From: Sporosarcina sp. ACRSL
Lineage (GTDB): Bacteria; Bacillota; Bacilli; Bacillales_A; Planococcaceae
NCBI RefSeq assembly: GCF_022346605.1
Contig: NZ_JAKRNT010000001.1
Location: 496,001-560,000 of the forward strand
Length of the DNA: 64,000 nucleotides
Direction: 5' to 3'
Positions 8,687 to 18,423 of the stretch are shown here, piece after piece (the first letter of the stretch is position 1; each line of letters starts with the position of its first letter). The notes below the pieces were generated by a model. That model saw only the letters and a program-made list of their open reading frames with translations, was not told the DNA's origin and did not search any database. Position numbers and translations under genes: made by a program.

Positions 8687-10165
8687 ATGAAAGAGGAGTT
8701 ATATGAAAATCTGGCTAGGAGAACGGACGGGGATATTTATATAGGTGTGGTCGGCCCTGTTCGTGTAGGAAAATCGACTTTCGTCAAAAGGGTGATGGAG
8801 GAGGTCGTCATACCGAATATGACGGATGCAGGTGATAGGGCAAGGGCACAGGATGAATTGCCACAAAGTTCACCAGGTCCTATCATTATGACGTCTGAGC
8901 CGAAATTCGTTCCAGCACAAGGCACCCAAGTATCGATCGGGGAGGGGGAGCTATCCTTCCAAGTAAGACTAGCAGACTGCGTCGGTTATGTCATTGATGG
9001 TGTAAAAGGATATGAAGACGAGGACGGTCCAAAATATGTCCATACTCCATGGCATAATGAACCGATTCCATTCGAGGAAGCAGCACGCATCGGCACAGAC
9101 AAAGTAATTCGAGACCATTCCACAATCGGCATCCTCGTGACGACAGACGGAACAGTGAACAATATTCCAAGGGCGGCTGCGGAAGTGGCTGAAGAGGAAA
9201 TCGTTGGTAAGTTAAAGGAAATCGGTAAACCGTTTGTCATTGTGTTGAACTCCAAAATGCCTGCCCATGAAAAAACAGCTGCCTTGAGAGAGCAACTGCA
9301 TGAAAAGCACGGTGTACCCGTCATCGCCATTAGTGCCGATCAATTGAACGCTCAAGAGATTCAACTCATCTTGAAGGAGGCATTATACGAATTCCCGATT
9401 ACCGACATCGAACTACAAAAGCCTGACTGGATGGACGTGCTCGGGTCTGATCATGAACTGAATGCATCCATTGACAATGTTATTAATGAAGGATTTCTCG
9501 TTGCTTCGAAAATACGTAAAATACAAGAGCTCGCCGAGCGCTTAAAAGAGGAAAAGTACGTCAAGAATGCCGAGGTCGTCGATGTCGATGCCGGGAAAGG
9601 GAAAGCTACCGTTAACATTGAAATGGATGAGCAGGCATTCAGAGAAGTTTGTGAAGGCATTATGCAACAGGAAATGAAAACGAAAAAAGATTGGCTCCTA
9701 TTCGTCAAAGATGCCGTCAAAGCGAAAAAGTCATATGATATGTACGCTGAAGCTATTGAAACCGCTAAGAAGAGCGGTTATGGTGTGGCATTGCCGACCA
9801 TTGACGATTTCCAACCGTCACCGCCTGAACTCGTTAAGCAGGATAATTTCTTTGGCGTCCGGATGAAAGCATCGGCACCGTCACTTCATATTATCCGGAT
9901 CGATATGGATGCAGAATTCTCGCCGTTAATCGGTTCTGAATTCCATAGCCAACACTTGTTGAAGGAACTGAAAAATGCCTACCTTCACGATCGAGAAGCT
10001 CTGTGGCAAACACAGCTCTTCGGTACTCCGTTACATGAAGTGATGAAAGAGAGCATCCGTTTCAAAACATCGTCCGTTCCGCCGAATGCACGCAAACGAC
10101 TAAGGGAAACGATCGAGCAAATGGTCAATGACGGAAATAAAGGAATGATTACATTCATCGTGTAA
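8687..10165 (+). CDS. spoIVA: stage IV sporulation protein A (spore coat ATPase)
   Basis: SpoIVA is the ATP-hydrolysing protein that polymerises on the forespore surface as the basement layer of the spore coat. Its presence marks the organism as an endospore former. The product is 492 aa, the same length as in B. subtilis. Walker A is GPVRVGKST at residues 23-31. An AAAAAAGGAGGG site precedes ATG 8687. A CATAAACT sequence upstream (8651-8658) resembles a sigma-E -10 box, but no good -35 is apparent, so regulation from sequence alone is weak. Confidence 0.97.
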   Translation: MKEELYENLARRTDGDIYIGVVGPVRVGKSTFVKRVMEEVVIPNMTDAGDRARAQDELPQSSPGPIIMTSEPKFVPAQGTQVSIGEGELSFQVRLADCVGYVIDGVKGYEDEDGPKYVHTPWHNEPIPFEEAARIGTDKVIRDHSTIGILVTTDGTVNNIPRAAAEVAEEEIVGKLKEIGKPFVIVLNSKMPAHEKTAALREQLHEKHGVPVIAISADQLNAQEIQLILKEALYEFPITDIELQKPDWMDVLGSDHELNASIDNVINEGFLVASKIRKIQELAERLKEEKYVKNAEVVDVDAGKGKATVNIEMDEQAFREVCEGIMQQEMKTKKDWLLFVKDAVKAKKSYDMYAEAIETAKKSGYGVALPTIDDFQPSPPELVKQDNFFGVRMKASAPSLHIIRIDMDAEFSPLIGSEFHSQHLLKELKNAYLHDREALWQTQLFGTPLHEVMKESIRFKTSSVPPNARKRLRETIEQMVNDGNKGMITFIV

Positions 10166-10170
10166 TTCTT

Positions 10171-10199
10171 AAAAGATCCGTATTTTACGGGTCTTTTTC
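10171..10199 (+). terminator. intrinsic terminator after spoIVA
   Basis: A stem of about 12 bp, AAAAGATCCGTA pairing with TACGGGTCTTTT, has a short T loop and ends in a T run. Confidence 0.85.
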
Positions 10200-10326
10200 T
10201 GTTTTTGGCCAAATAAGCCAAAAATGATGAGTATCACTGGATAATATTGTTGCACCGCGGTTTTAGGTGTGTTACTCTTTTAAAAGCGAAAGCAAAATAG
10301 ATCCCCTTTGAGAGGAGGTGAATGGT

Positions 10327-10599
10327 GTGAATAAAACAGAATTGATCAACTCGGTAGCAGAAGCTGCTGGTCTGACAAAAAAAGACGCGACTAAAGCGGT
10401 GGAAGCTGTATTCGATACAATCCAATCGACACTTGCTAAAGGTGATAAAGTGCAATTGATCGGATTCGGTAACTTCGAGGTACGTGAGCGTGCTGCTCGT
10501 AAAGGGCGCAACCCACAATCCGGAGAAGAAATCGAAATCGCAGCAAGCAAAGTTCCTGCGTTCAAAGCAGGTAAAGCGCTTAAAGATGCTGTTAAGTAA
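10327..10599 (+). CDS. hbs: HU-type DNA-binding protein
   Basis: HU is the main nucleoid-compacting protein. The 90-aa product begins [15 protein letters not shown] and carries the DNA-arm signature [18 protein letters not shown] near residues 46-63. GTG 10327 lies 7 bases after GAGGAGGT, while the earlier GTG 10318 overlaps that site, so 10327 is the start. The gene stands alone between two terminators, as expected for a highly expressed gene. Confidence 0.97.
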   Translation: MNKTELINSVAEAAGLTKKDATKAVEAVFDTIQSTLAKGDKVQLIGFGNFEVRERAARKGRNPQSGEEIEIAASKVPAFKAGKALKDAVK

Positions 10600-10614
10600 T
10601 CTTTAAGCTTACAT

Positions 10615-10666
10615 AGGAGCCCTTCCGCAATGTCTTATCGACATTAACGTGGACGGGCTCCTTTTT
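10615..10666 (+). terminator. intrinsic terminator after hbs
   Basis: An outer stem AGGAGCCC pairs with GGGCTCCT, with an inner AATGTC/GACATT stem, and a run of T residues follows. Confidence 0.88.
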
Positions 10667-10766
10667 ACTGGATTATCGAAAAACCGGTAACTGTACGTAT
10701 TACTTCGAGTATGCTACTATCTTTGAAGGAATAGTTAGGAATAGATTCCGTGAGGAGGAAGTCTGT

Positions 10767-11330
10767 ATGAAAGAAGTGGATCTCGGTAAAATAGAAAAAG
10801 CAGTCTCGATGATCCTAGAAGCGATTGGTGAGGATACAGAGCGTGAAGGATTGCTTGATACTCCGAAACGAGTCGCGAAAATGTACGCGGAAGTTTTTGA
10901 AGGATTACATAAAGATCCAAAAGAATATTTTGAAACGGTGTTCCATGAAAACCATGACGAAGTGGTTCTTGTGAAAGATATTCCGTTCCATTCGATGTGT
11001 GAACATCACCTTGTCCCTTTCTTTGGACACGCTCATATTGCATACATACCGCGTAACGGAGTAGTAGCCGGACTTAGTAAATTGGCAAGGGCTGTTGAAA
11101 CGACAGCGAAACGGCCTCAACTACAAGAAAGAATCACTTCTACTGTTGCGAACGCAATGATGGACATGCTAAATCCAATTGGTGTCTATGTCATAGTCGA
11201 AGCTGAGCATATGTGCATGACGATGAGAGGAATTAAAAAGCCAGGAGCTAAAACGGTCACAACTGTCGCACGCGGTATTTATGAGCACGACGATGTGAAA
11301 AGAGCAGAAATTCTGTCTCTTCTGAAGTGA
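10767..11330 (+). CDS. folE: GTP cyclohydrolase I
   Basis: FolE (MtrA) converts GTP to dihydroneopterin triphosphate, the first step of folate synthesis. The protein is 187 aa. The zinc and active-site motif CEHHLVPF is at about residues 78-85, with a later catalytic Cys in EHMCMTMRG near 149. GAGGAGG precedes ATG 10767. It is followed by mtrB, the arrangement that gave the B. subtilis mtr operon its name. Confidence 0.96.
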   Translation: MKEVDLGKIEKAVSMILEAIGEDTEREGLLDTPKRVAKMYAEVFEGLHKDPKEYFETVFHENHDEVVLVKDIPFHSMCEHHLVPFFGHAHIAYIPRNGVVAGLSKLARAVETTAKRPQLQERITSTVANAMMDMLNPIGVYVIVEAEHMCMTMRGIKKPGAKTVTTVARGIYEHDDVKRAEILSLLK

Positions 11331-11401
11331 TCTGGTGCCTTTGCGGACTGATTCATTTATATGATATGATGTGATGTATATGGATGACAGGAGATGAAAA
11401 C

Positions 11402-11623
11402 ATGTCACAACCTGATTTTATCATGATAAAAGCGCAAGAAGACGGAGTGAATGTCATTGGGCTGACGAGAGGCAATGATACGAAATTTCATCACACCGAA
11501 AAATTGGATCGTGGGGAAGTCATGATCGCCCAATTTACTGAGCATACATCTGCCATGAAAATCCGTGGCAAAGCCGAGATCTACTCGGCGCACGGTATTG
11601 TCTACAGCGAAGGGAAAGAATAG
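11402..11623 (+). CDS. mtrB: trp RNA-binding attenuation protein TRAP
   Basis: TRAP forms an 11-subunit ring that binds tryptophan and then (G/U)AG repeats in trp leader RNA. The product is 73 aa from ATG 11402, after AGGAGA; an in-frame ATG 11384 lies upstream of that site. The core VNVIGLTRG and [13 protein letters not shown] is nearly identical to B. subtilis TRAP, including the lysine in EKLD and the K-x-R pair in MKIRG that contact RNA. The C-terminal tail differs. No trp operon is found at its usual place between aroH and hisC here, so its target must lie outside this window. Confidence 0.96.
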   Translation: MSQPDFIMIKAQEDGVNVIGLTRGNDTKFHHTEKLDRGEVMIAQFTEHTSAMKIRGKAEIYSAHGIVYSEGKE

Positions 11624-11663
11624 ACAGGACCGTTCTTTCATGGTCTTTGATTGGAGAACCAAA

Positions 11664-12398
11664 ATGGACAGACAAACTATCGATCGATATATTCAAAATT
11701 ACATAAGCGAAGTGGAACGTTCTATACAAGATCCAATCGTGAATAGGGATCTTGGAAAGATACCACTTGACGAAGTGAAAGCATTCTTTCTTCTTTTACC
11801 GATGTTAAATGACGAGGAATGGTCTTTTGAGCTGAATATATCTGCGATTGCAGCAGGTGCTATACATGCCGCCTTTGATATGCACGACAGAGTGGATATT
11901 TTAGACGCCACTTCAAAGGAACAGCAGCTGATGGTCTTGTCCGGAGATCATTTCAGTGGAATCCATTACCGATTATTATCGTCTCTTCCAGATTTTAAGC
12001 TCATCACTTCCATGTCGGAAATGATTGGACTTATTAACGAAACAAAGACGAACTTGTTAATGGAAGGCTCGAGTGGAACGGAAACAATTATAGACTCGAT
12101 TATATGTATAGAATCAGGCTGTATCGTTGAATTCCATAAAAGATTTGGTTTTTCAACATACTCAAACATTGCAGAAACGGCATTGGGGCTCATCTGGTTT
12201 TCCAAGAAATTGACCAACGATCCGTCAATCGAGCTCATTTGGGCACGAAATCGGGTTAAAAGGATCGAAATCGAAAATGCCATTTCCGTATTAACTTCGA
12301 GGTTACAAGAACAGATTGCGGAAGCAAGCTTTTTAACCCCGTTTTTAAAACAGGAAATCCTTAGGTTTGCGACACCGCTATTAGGCAGACCTATTTAG
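11664..12398 (+). CDS. hepS: heptaprenyl diphosphate synthase component I
   Basis: HepS is the small, non-catalytic partner of HepT in the heterodimeric synthase that makes the C35 side chain of menaquinone. The product is 244 aa from ATG 11664; B. subtilis HepS is about 251 aa. Sequence conservation in this subunit is low, so the call rests on length, composition and the hepS-menH-hepT order. In-frame ATG 11640 would add 8 residues and has a poorer ribosome site. The frame also runs upstream into mtrB, which is not coding in that frame. Confidence 0.88.
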   Translation: MDRQTIDRYIQNYISEVERSIQDPIVNRDLGKIPLDEVKAFFLLLPMLNDEEWSFELNISAIAAGAIHAAFDMHDRVDILDATSKEQQLMVLSGDHFSGIHYRLLSSLPDFKLITSMSEMIGLINETKTNLLMEGSSGTETIIDSIICIESGCIVEFHKRFGFSTYSNIAETALGLIWFSKKLTNDPSIELIWARNRVKRIEIENAISVLTSRLQEQIAEASFLTPFLKQEILRFATPLLGRPI

Positions 12399-12416
12399 AG
12401 AAAGAAGGGAAGACAT

Positions 12417-13112
12417 ATGGGGACGTCCAAAGAAGAGAAAGTCCATCACGTCTTTGAAAAGATTGCTGTTGATTATGATAAGATGAATTCCGTCATAAGC
12501 TTTAACCAACATAAGAAATGGCGAAATGATATAATGTTGCGAATGAATGTCCAAAAAGGATCGAGTGCTTTAGACGTGTGCTGCGGCACCGCGGATTGGA
12601 CGATTGCACTCGCAGAAGCTGTCGGGCCGGAAGGAAGTGTAACCGGACTTGATTTCAGCGAAAAAATGCTTGAATCCGGGAGACAGAAAGTCGCAAATTA
12701 TCCAATGGTCAATCTCTTACAAGGAAATGCAATGGAATTGCCATTTCCCGATAATAGCTTTGACTATGTAACAATCGGTTTCGGATTGCGCAATGTTCCC
12801 GATTACTTACAAGTGTTGAAAGAAATGAACCGAGTATTGAAACCAGGCGGCATGGTCGCCTGTTTAGAGACATCGCAAACCGAAATTCCGGTATACCGTC
12901 AGTTATTCCGTTTTTATTTCAAATATATTATGCCTTTATTCGGAAGAATTTTTGCGAAAAGCTACAAAGAATATTCTTGGCTTCAAGAATCGGCGGATGA
13001 TTTTCCGGGGACGAAGCAACTTGCTCAAATGTTCGTGAATGCCGGTTTTCGGGAAGTATCTTATAAGAAGTATAGCGGTGGGGCTGCGGCAGGGCACATC
13101 GCATTCAAATAA
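12417..13112 (+). CDS. menH: demethylmenaquinone methyltransferase
   Basis: This MenG/UbiE-type enzyme uses S-adenosylmethionine to methylate demethylmenaquinone, the last step of menaquinone synthesis. It is 231 aa, with SAM motif [11 protein letters not shown] (about residues 48-57), a UbiE signature GFGLRNVPD near 121 and LEMxRVLKPGG-like [11 protein letters not shown] near 138. It sits between the two subunits of the polyprenyl synthase that supplies its substrate's tail. The symbol menH follows B. subtilis use; menG or ubiE are also used. Confidence 0.95.
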   Translation: MGTSKEEKVHHVFEKIAVDYDKMNSVISFNQHKKWRNDIMLRMNVQKGSSALDVCCGTADWTIALAEAVGPEGSVTGLDFSEKMLESGRQKVANYPMVNLLQGNAMELPFPDNSFDYVTIGFGLRNVPDYLQVLKEMNRVLKPGGMVACLETSQTEIPVYRQLFRFYFKYIMPLFGRIFAKSYKEYSWLQESADDFPGTKQLAQMFVNAGFREVSYKKYSGGAAAGHIAFK

Positions 13113-13137
13113 TTGCAAGTAGGGGAAGGTAATCGTC

Positions 13138-14112
13138 TTGGAGAAATTGAAGTTAATGTCGCTTTACGCAGATTTCCGAAAGGATCTTTCATTCATCGAA
13201 AAGGAACTTGAACAATCCGTCGACTCTTCTTCCCCAGTCATTCGGCAAGCTTCCCTGCTGCTTTTACGGGCGGGCGGAAAAAGGATTCGACCTATTTTTG
13301 TCATCCTTTCATCAAAGTTCGGTGAATATTCGATGGAAAATGTGGCAAAAGTGGCAGTATCGCTAGAATTAATCCATATGGCATCCCTTGTTCACGATGA
13401 CGTCATTGATAATTCCGATGTTCGCAGAGGTTTTGAAACAGTGAAGGCAAGGTGGAATAACCGGATTGCTATGTACACTGGAGACTATATATTTTCACGT
13501 GCACTCGTGTCCATCGGTGAAATTGAAATTCCAGCGGTTCACCAGCTTCTAGCTGAAACAATGTTGGAAATTGTTAAAGGGGAAATCATTCAATTCGAAT
13601 ACCAGCAAAAGACGGATCAAACATTCCGTGACTATTTGCGCCGCATCAAAAGGAAGACGGCATTATTGCTCTCCTCCAGCTGTGAATTGGGTGCCCTCGT
13701 CACAAATGCAAGTCCGGATGTTGTGAAGAAGCTAAAAAGATTCGGCTATTTTGCAGGAATGGCGTTTCAAATCGTCGATGACATTTTGGATATCACTTCA
13801 ACAGATGAAAGCCTTGGAAAGCCAGCGGGCAGCGACTTGTTAAACGGACATCTGACATTGCCGACATTATACATAAAAGATGAACCTGAGTTCCAACCTT
13901 TTTTAAACCGCTCTTTTGATGGTACATTGACAGAAGAGGAGCGCGGTCAAATGCTTTCCTACATCCGTACTTCCGGTGCAATTGAAAAATCGCAGCAAGT
14001 GAGTGATATGTATTTAAAAAAGGCCATCAAGGAAGTGGAATCTTTACCGGATAATGATGCGAAAAAAGTACTTCTGCAAATTGCTGACTTCCTCGGAAAA
14101 AGAAAGTTCTAA
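13138..14112 (+). CDS. hepT: heptaprenyl diphosphate synthase component II
   Basis: HepT is the catalytic subunit of the C35 prenyl transferase that condenses isopentenyl units for menaquinone. The 324-aa protein has both aspartate-rich motifs, HDDVID (residues about 82-87) and DDILD (about 210-214), and the GGKRIRP motif near 43. TTG 13138 is 8 bases after GGGGAAGG. Together with hepS and menH it forms the quinone branch that feeds the qcrABC complex further along this window. Confidence 0.95.
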   Translation: MEKLKLMSLYADFRKDLSFIEKELEQSVDSSSPVIRQASLLLLRAGGKRIRPIFVILSSKFGEYSMENVAKVAVSLELIHMASLVHDDVIDNSDVRRGFETVKARWNNRIAMYTGDYIFSRALVSIGEIEIPAVHQLLAETMLEIVKGEIIQFEYQQKTDQTFRDYLRRIKRKTALLLSSSCELGALVTNASPDVVKKLKRFGYFAGMAFQIVDDILDITSTDESLGKPAGSDLLNGHLTLPTLYIKDEPEFQPFLNRSFDGTLTEEERGQMLSYIRTSGAIEKSQQVSDMYLKKAIKEVESLPDNDAKKVLLQIADFLGKRKF

Positions 14113-14199
14113 GAAATGGATACCAGTTGAAAGATTGGCTTCCGTTTGGTACGATCAGTAAGGATAAAATTCCATACATACGTGAAGGAGTGTTTCTAA

Positions 14200-14646
14200 A
14201 TGGAAAAAACATTTTTAATGGTTAAACCTGATGGTGTTCAACGTAATTTGATCGGTGAAATTGTAAGCCGTTTTGAAAGTAAAGGGTTCACATTAGTTGG
14301 CGGTAAATTGATGCAAATTAGCCAAGAGCTTGCTGAACAGCATTACGGCGAACATAAGGAGCGCCCTTTCTTTGGGGAGCTTGTAGACTTCATCACTTCC
14401 GGGCCAGTTTTCGCAATGGTTTGGGAAGGTGAAAACGTTATTTCAACAGCACGTTTGATGATGGGTGCAACAAATCCAAAAGAATCCGCTCCTGGTACAA
14501 TTCGCGGCGATTTTGCTGTAACTGTTGGCAAAAACATCATCCATGGCTCAGACTCACCTGAATCAGCAGTTCGTGAAATCAACCTGTTCTTCAAAGAAGA
14601 AGAGCTTGTCAGCTATGACAAATCAATCGTAAGCTGGATCAACTAA
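14200..14646 (+). CDS. ndk: nucleoside diphosphate kinase
   Basis: Ndk transfers the gamma phosphate from ATP to other NDPs through a phosphohistidine. The protein is 148 aa, begins [16 protein letters not shown], and has the active-site histidine in [11 protein letters not shown] near residue 115. The gene has its own ribosome site (GAAGGAG) and is followed by a perfect terminator. It keeps the B. subtilis place between hepT and cheR. Confidence 0.98.
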   Translation: MEKTFLMVKPDGVQRNLIGEIVSRFESKGFTLVGGKLMQISQELAEQHYGEHKERPFFGELVDFITSGPVFAMVWEGENVISTARLMMGATNPKESAPGTIRGDFAVTVGKNIIHGSDSPESAVREINLFFKEEELVSYDKSIVSWIN

Positions 14647-14655
14647 TAACTATCC

Positions 14656-14691
14656 AAACAGCCCCGCAGTCAATTGCGGGGCTGTTTTTTT
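14656..14691 (+). terminator. intrinsic terminator after ndk
   Basis: A perfect 12-bp GC-rich stem, AACAGCCCCGCA pairing with TGCGGGGCTGTT, is followed by T residues. Confidence 0.93.
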
Positions 14692-14722
14692 AAAATGAAA
14701 AACAGATAATAGCCTATAACTC

Positions 14723-14861
14723 GGCAGTTGTTTTCCGTTTCAGCACTCGCTTTCCGTGGGCGTCGCCTCAGCCTCCTCACTCCGCTTCGCTCCGTTGCGG
14801 GGTCTTCACCTGACGCTGTTCCCACTGGAGTCTCGCGCTTACACTCCAAACAACTGCAGCC
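14723..14861 (-). repeat. intergenic inverted-repeat element, copy B
   Basis: Read on the minus strand it matches the family pattern: GAGACTCC near the left end, GAAGACCCCGCAACGGAGC in the centre, GAGGAGGCTGAGGC, then CCCACGGAAAGCG and an AACGGAAA end. The outermost CAGTTGTTT and AAACAACTG are inverted. It faces copy C in the opposite orientation 110 bases away. The long open frame across it on the minus strand is repeat-derived, not a gene. Confidence 0.85.
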
Positions 14862-14970
14862 AACTATATAGAAAGTAAAGCACAATAAATACCTGAAATA
14901 TAAGCAACTATAAGCCTTACATTCACTGGTACGTTTTATTTTAATTAATCTAATTACGAATCGGCTAATA

Positions 14971-15094
14971 AGGATTGAAGCGTAAGGCGGCGACTCCTGC
15001 GGGAACAGCACGAGCAGAAGACCCTGGACTGAGCGTAGCGAGGGAAGCGGCTGAAGCCGTGCCCGCGGAAAGCGTCCGCCTGAAGCGGAAATCC
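14971..15094 (+). repeat. intergenic inverted-repeat element, copy C
   Basis: This is the most canonical copy. It starts AGGATTGAAGCG, has GGCGACTCCTGCGGGAACAGC, a variable centre, GGCTGAAGCCGTGCCCGCGG and AAAGCGTCCGCC, and ends GAAGCGGAAATCC. The two ends are imperfect inverted repeats, so the transcript could fold into one long hairpin. Bases 14692-15223 hold only copies B and C and AT-rich spacer, and no gene is seen. Confidence 0.88.
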
Positions 15095-15223
15095 TGTTAT
15101 ATAAGATATAGCATGCTTCATTCCAAAGTATCTTTGTCCAAAAGAAGACACATTTGGAAAGAGGCACATTTAACGCCTTCTTTCCGGTATAATAGATGAA
15201 AAAGATTACCAGGGGGATTGTTC

Positions 15224-15994
15224 ATGTCAGACTACATCGATTTCATATCGAACATAAAGAAAAAGACTGGAATCGACTTATCGCTATACAAAGAAGCTCA
15301 AATGAAAAGAAGACTTACCTCCCTCTATGAAAAAAGAGGGTTCCGCAACTTCTCGGATTATTATGAAGCCATACATAATGACAAGCAACTCCTCGATGAA
15401 TTCCTCGACCGGATGACAATAAACGTCTCCGAATTTTATCGGAACGCTCAACGATGGGAAGTGTTGGAAAAGAAAATCTTCCCTATACTTCTTGCGAAAA
15501 ACAAAAAGCTAAAGATTTGGAGTGCCGCCTGTTCCACCGGGGAAGAACCGTATTCACTTGCTATGGTATTGGCATCACACGTCCCATTGAGGGATATATC
15601 AATTTTGGCCACTGATCTTGATTCGGGTGTATTGGAAAGAGCAAAGGTCGGTCTCTATCCCGAAAGATCCTTGAAAGAAGTCCCAAAACATATTTTGGAC
15701 AAGTATTTTGTCAATGAAGGACAGCATTATCAAGTGAAAGATGAAATTAAAAAAACTGTTCAGTTTAAACGACAAAACCTATTAGGGGATTCATACGGTT
15801 CGGGTTTCGACCTCATCGTGTGCAGAAATGTTATGATTTACTTTACGGAAGAAGCTAAGGATCAGATTTACTCCGATTTTTCCAAAGCGCTTAGACCTGG
15901 CGGAATTCTCTTCGTTGGAAGCACTGAGCAAATTTTCAATCCTTCCAAATATGGCTTCGAATCAGTTGAGACATTCTTTTACAGGAAACTTTGA
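15224..15994 (+). CDS. cheR: chemotaxis protein methyltransferase CheR
   Basis: CheR methylates glutamates on chemoreceptors with S-adenosylmethionine to tune adaptation. The 256-aa protein equals B. subtilis CheR in length. It has an N-terminal helical CheR domain (about 1-75) and a Rossmann methyltransferase domain with [15 protein letters not shown] near 105 and VCRNVMIYF near 203. ATG 15224 is spaced 7 bases from AGGGGG; TTG 15218 is in frame but too close to that site. Other chemotaxis genes are absent, as in B. subtilis, where cheR also stands apart at this locus. Confidence 0.95.
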   Translation: MSDYIDFISNIKKKTGIDLSLYKEAQMKRRLTSLYEKRGFRNFSDYYEAIHNDKQLLDEFLDRMTINVSEFYRNAQRWEVLEKKIFPILLAKNKKLKIWSAACSTGEEPYSLAMVLASHVPLRDISILATDLDSGVLERAKVGLYPERSLKEVPKHILDKYFVNEGQHYQVKDEIKKTVQFKRQNLLGDSYGSGFDLIVCRNVMIYFTEEAKDQIYSDFSKALRPGGILFVGSTEQIFNPSKYGFESVETFFYRKL

Positions 15995-16013
15995 GAAAAC
16001 GTTTTCATTTCAC

Positions 16014-16040
16014 AAATCCGGAGAATTACCGGATTTTTTT
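16014..16040 (+). terminator. intrinsic terminator after cheR
   Basis: An 8-bp stem AAATCCGG pairing with CCGGATTT is followed by a T run. Confidence 0.85.
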
Positions 16041-16137
16041 ATTAATACCTATAGTCAAAATTGTTTTAGTTTGATAAAGTGCTATGAAACGGATGTTTAT
16101 CCATCCTTGAATAGAGAGAGATAAAGGAGGAAATAAA

Positions 16138-17319
16138 ATGAGGTTTTTCACTGCTGGAGAGTCACATGGACCACAGTTGACAGCCATTATAGAAGGTTTG
16201 CCTGCTCAAATGCCATTGACAGCGGAAATGATCAACAATGAATTAAAAAGACGGCAAGGAGGCCACGGACGTGGTCGCAGAATGCAAATCGAAAAAGATC
16301 AGGTGCTTATTACCTCAGGTGTCAGGCATGGCAAGACACTCGGGTCACCTGTGACGTTAACGGTTGTTAATGATGATTGGAAGCATTGGACGAAAATTAT
16401 GGGAGTCGAACCGTTGCCGGATGATGTCAACCCTGCGGATATTAAGAGACAAATCACAAGGCCGCGTCCGGGACATGCGGATCTCGTCGGTGGCATGAAA
16501 TACGGACACCGCGATTTACGAAACGTACTGGAACGATCATCAGCGAGGGAAACAACAATGCGCGTTGCAATCGGCGCTGTAGCAAAACAGTTCCTTCGTC
16601 AATTAGGCATCAATACAGTAGCTCATGTGACGGAAATTGGTGGCATAACGACAAATCCTGAGGCTTATTCCGGCTTACAAATTGACGAACTACGAAAAAT
16701 CATTGAAAACGATCCTGTTTATTGTGCTGATAAAGAAGCGTCTGCACGAATGGTTGCGGCTATCGATACTATTAAAGAGCGCGGAGATACACTGGGAGGG
16801 GTCGTAGAAGTTATCGTGGAAGGTTGCCCACCAGGAATCGGCAGCTATGTCCAGTTCGATCGCAAAATGGATGGCAAGCTCGCTGGGGCCATGATGAGCA
16901 TTAATGCATTCAAAGGTGTTGAATTCGGATTAGGCTTTAAAATGGCTCAAAAACCTGGCAGCGAGGTCCATGATGAAATCGCTTGGTCAGAAGATCTTGG
17001 CTATTACCGAAAATCGAACCGTCTCGGAGGTCTTGAAGGTGGTATGACGACTGGCATGCCAATTGTCGTCCGAGGTGTGATGAAACCAATCCCGACGTTG
17101 TACAAGCCGCTTGAAAGCGTTGATATCGATACGAAGGAGCCTTTCGTAGCAACGATTGAAAGATCGGATCCTTGTGCGGTGCCAGCAGCATCCGTAGTAG
17201 CGGAGCATGTTATTGCAACGGAAATGGCAAAAGCGATTATGGAGGAATTCCGTTCTGATACGATGGATGGATTGAAGGAAGAAATTGAGCGGTACCGACA
17301 ATATGTGAAGGAGTTCTAA
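16138..17319 (+). CDS. aroC: chorismate synthase
   Basis: AroC (AroF in B. subtilis naming) removes phosphate from EPSP to give chorismate, using reduced FMN. The product is 393 aa. Signature regions are GESHGP at residues 6-11, RRMQIEKDQ near 46, [15 protein letters not shown] near 130, and DxxAVPA-like [10 protein letters not shown] near 342. AAAGGAGG precedes ATG 16138. It opens the aromatic cluster, and the 1-base gap to aroB indicates a shared operon. Confidence 0.97.
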   Translation: MRFFTAGESHGPQLTAIIEGLPAQMPLTAEMINNELKRRQGGHGRGRRMQIEKDQVLITSGVRHGKTLGSPVTLTVVNDDWKHWTKIMGVEPLPDDVNPADIKRQITRPRPGHADLVGGMKYGHRDLRNVLERSSARETTMRVAIGAVAKQFLRQLGINTVAHVTEIGGITTNPEAYSGLQIDELRKIIENDPVYCADKEASARMVAAIDTIKERGDTLGGVVEVIVEGCPPGIGSYVQFDRKMDGKLAGAMMSINAFKGVEFGLGFKMAQKPGSEVHDEIAWSEDLGYYRKSNRLGGLEGGMTTGMPIVVRGVMKPIPTLYKPLESVDIDTKEPFVATIERSDPCAVPAASVVAEHVIATEMAKAIMEEFRSDTMDGLKEEIERYRQYVKEF

Positions 17320-17320
17320 A

Positions 17321-18421
17321 ATGGGGAAACTGACCATCCAATTGCCTGATGTGCAATATGATGTGCATATCGGCGAACACGCATATGATTTATTTTCATC
17401 CGACTATAAGAGCTTATTGGACATCGCCGATCGGGTCGGCATCATCGCAGATAAACAAGCAGCCGACCTACACTTGAGCGTTCTGCTTGATGCACTGGAA
17501 AATGCCGGTGTCTCTCCGTCCATAAAGATTGTACCTTCTGGTGAAAAATGTAAAACAGCGCAAGTATTTTTCGAGTGTCAGTCCTATTTAGTAAAGGAGA
17601 ATTTCACACGGAATTCCCTCCTTATAGCATTCGGAGGAGGTGCGTGCGGAGATTTAACAGGTTTTGTCGCAGCCACCTTCATGAGAGGCATAAAATTTGT
17701 TCAATGTCCTACGACAATACTTGCTCATGACAGTGCGGTCGGCGGCAAAACTGCCATTAATCTGCCGGAAGGGAAAAATATGGTCGGTTCCTTCCATCAA
17801 CCGTCAGTAGTCCTATTCAATACAAAGCTGTTAACGACATTACCGACTCGCGAAATCCGTTCGGGCATGGCTGAATTAATAAAACATGCCTTCATTTCTG
17901 ACGCAGTATGGGCTGAACAGTTACTGGAAGAAAAGGGATTTATCAATCCAACTGAACAATGGTTGTCAAGGGAGCTTTTAAAAGGGATCCAAGTAAAAGC
18001 AACTATTGTTGCGGAAGACGAATTTGAGCATTCCACGAGAAAGTTTTTGAATTTCGGCCATACGTTCGGGCATGCTGTAGAAGCGGTTTGCGGATTCGGA
18101 GGCCTGAGTCACGGGGAATCAATTATGATTGGCATGGCGTATAGCTTTATTTTGAGCGAACGTCATGGAAAAGTGGACGCCTCATTTACAGATCGATTTA
18201 TTCGATTCGCTAGAAAGAATGGTTATTCATTTGCTCCCGTATTGGAGCATACCTTTGATAGTTTCCTTGAATTCATGGTAAAAGATAAAAAAGCTGCATT
18301 CGGCGAAATGAATTTCGTCATATTGGAAAGCTTGGGCAAGCCATTTGTGAAAAAAGTTACAGCAGAGGAATGTGAACAAGTCTTTCTTGATTTGCAGAAA
18401 AGAATAGAAATGGGGGAGTAG
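17321..18421 (+). CDS. aroB: 3-dehydroquinate synthase
   Basis: AroB converts DAHP to 3-dehydroquinate, the second step of the shikimate pathway, with NAD and a divalent metal. The protein is 366 aa. The NAD-binding motif FGGGACGDLTGFVA is at about residues 106-119, the AHDSAVGGKT motif near 138, and the metal histidine motif FGHTFGHAVE near 246. It lies between aroC and aroH with gaps of 1 and 2 bases. Confidence 0.97.
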   Translation: MGKLTIQLPDVQYDVHIGEHAYDLFSSDYKSLLDIADRVGIIADKQAADLHLSVLLDALENAGVSPSIKIVPSGEKCKTAQVFFECQSYLVKENFTRNSLLIAFGGGACGDLTGFVAATFMRGIKFVQCPTTILAHDSAVGGKTAINLPEGKNMVGSFHQPSVVLFNTKLLTTLPTREIRSGMAELIKHAFISDAVWAEQLLEEKGFINPTEQWLSRELLKGIQVKATIVAEDEFEHSTRKFLNFGHTFGHAVEAVCGFGGLSHGESIMIGMAYSFILSERHGKVDASFTDRFIRFARKNGYSFAPVLEHTFDSFLEFMVKDKKAAFGEMNFVILESLGKPFVKKVTAEECEQVFLDLQKRIEMGE

Positions 18422-18423
18422 TC

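Noticed and set aside
14670-15167. 165-codon minus-strand open frame between ndk and cheR
   Set aside because: It runs through the ndk terminator and both repeat copies B and C; the peptide is translated repeat DNA.
16100-16137. TAGAGAGAGA upstream of aroC as a TRAP-binding site
   Set aside because: The AG triplets overlap or are one base apart and there are far fewer than the 9-11 spaced repeats TRAP needs.
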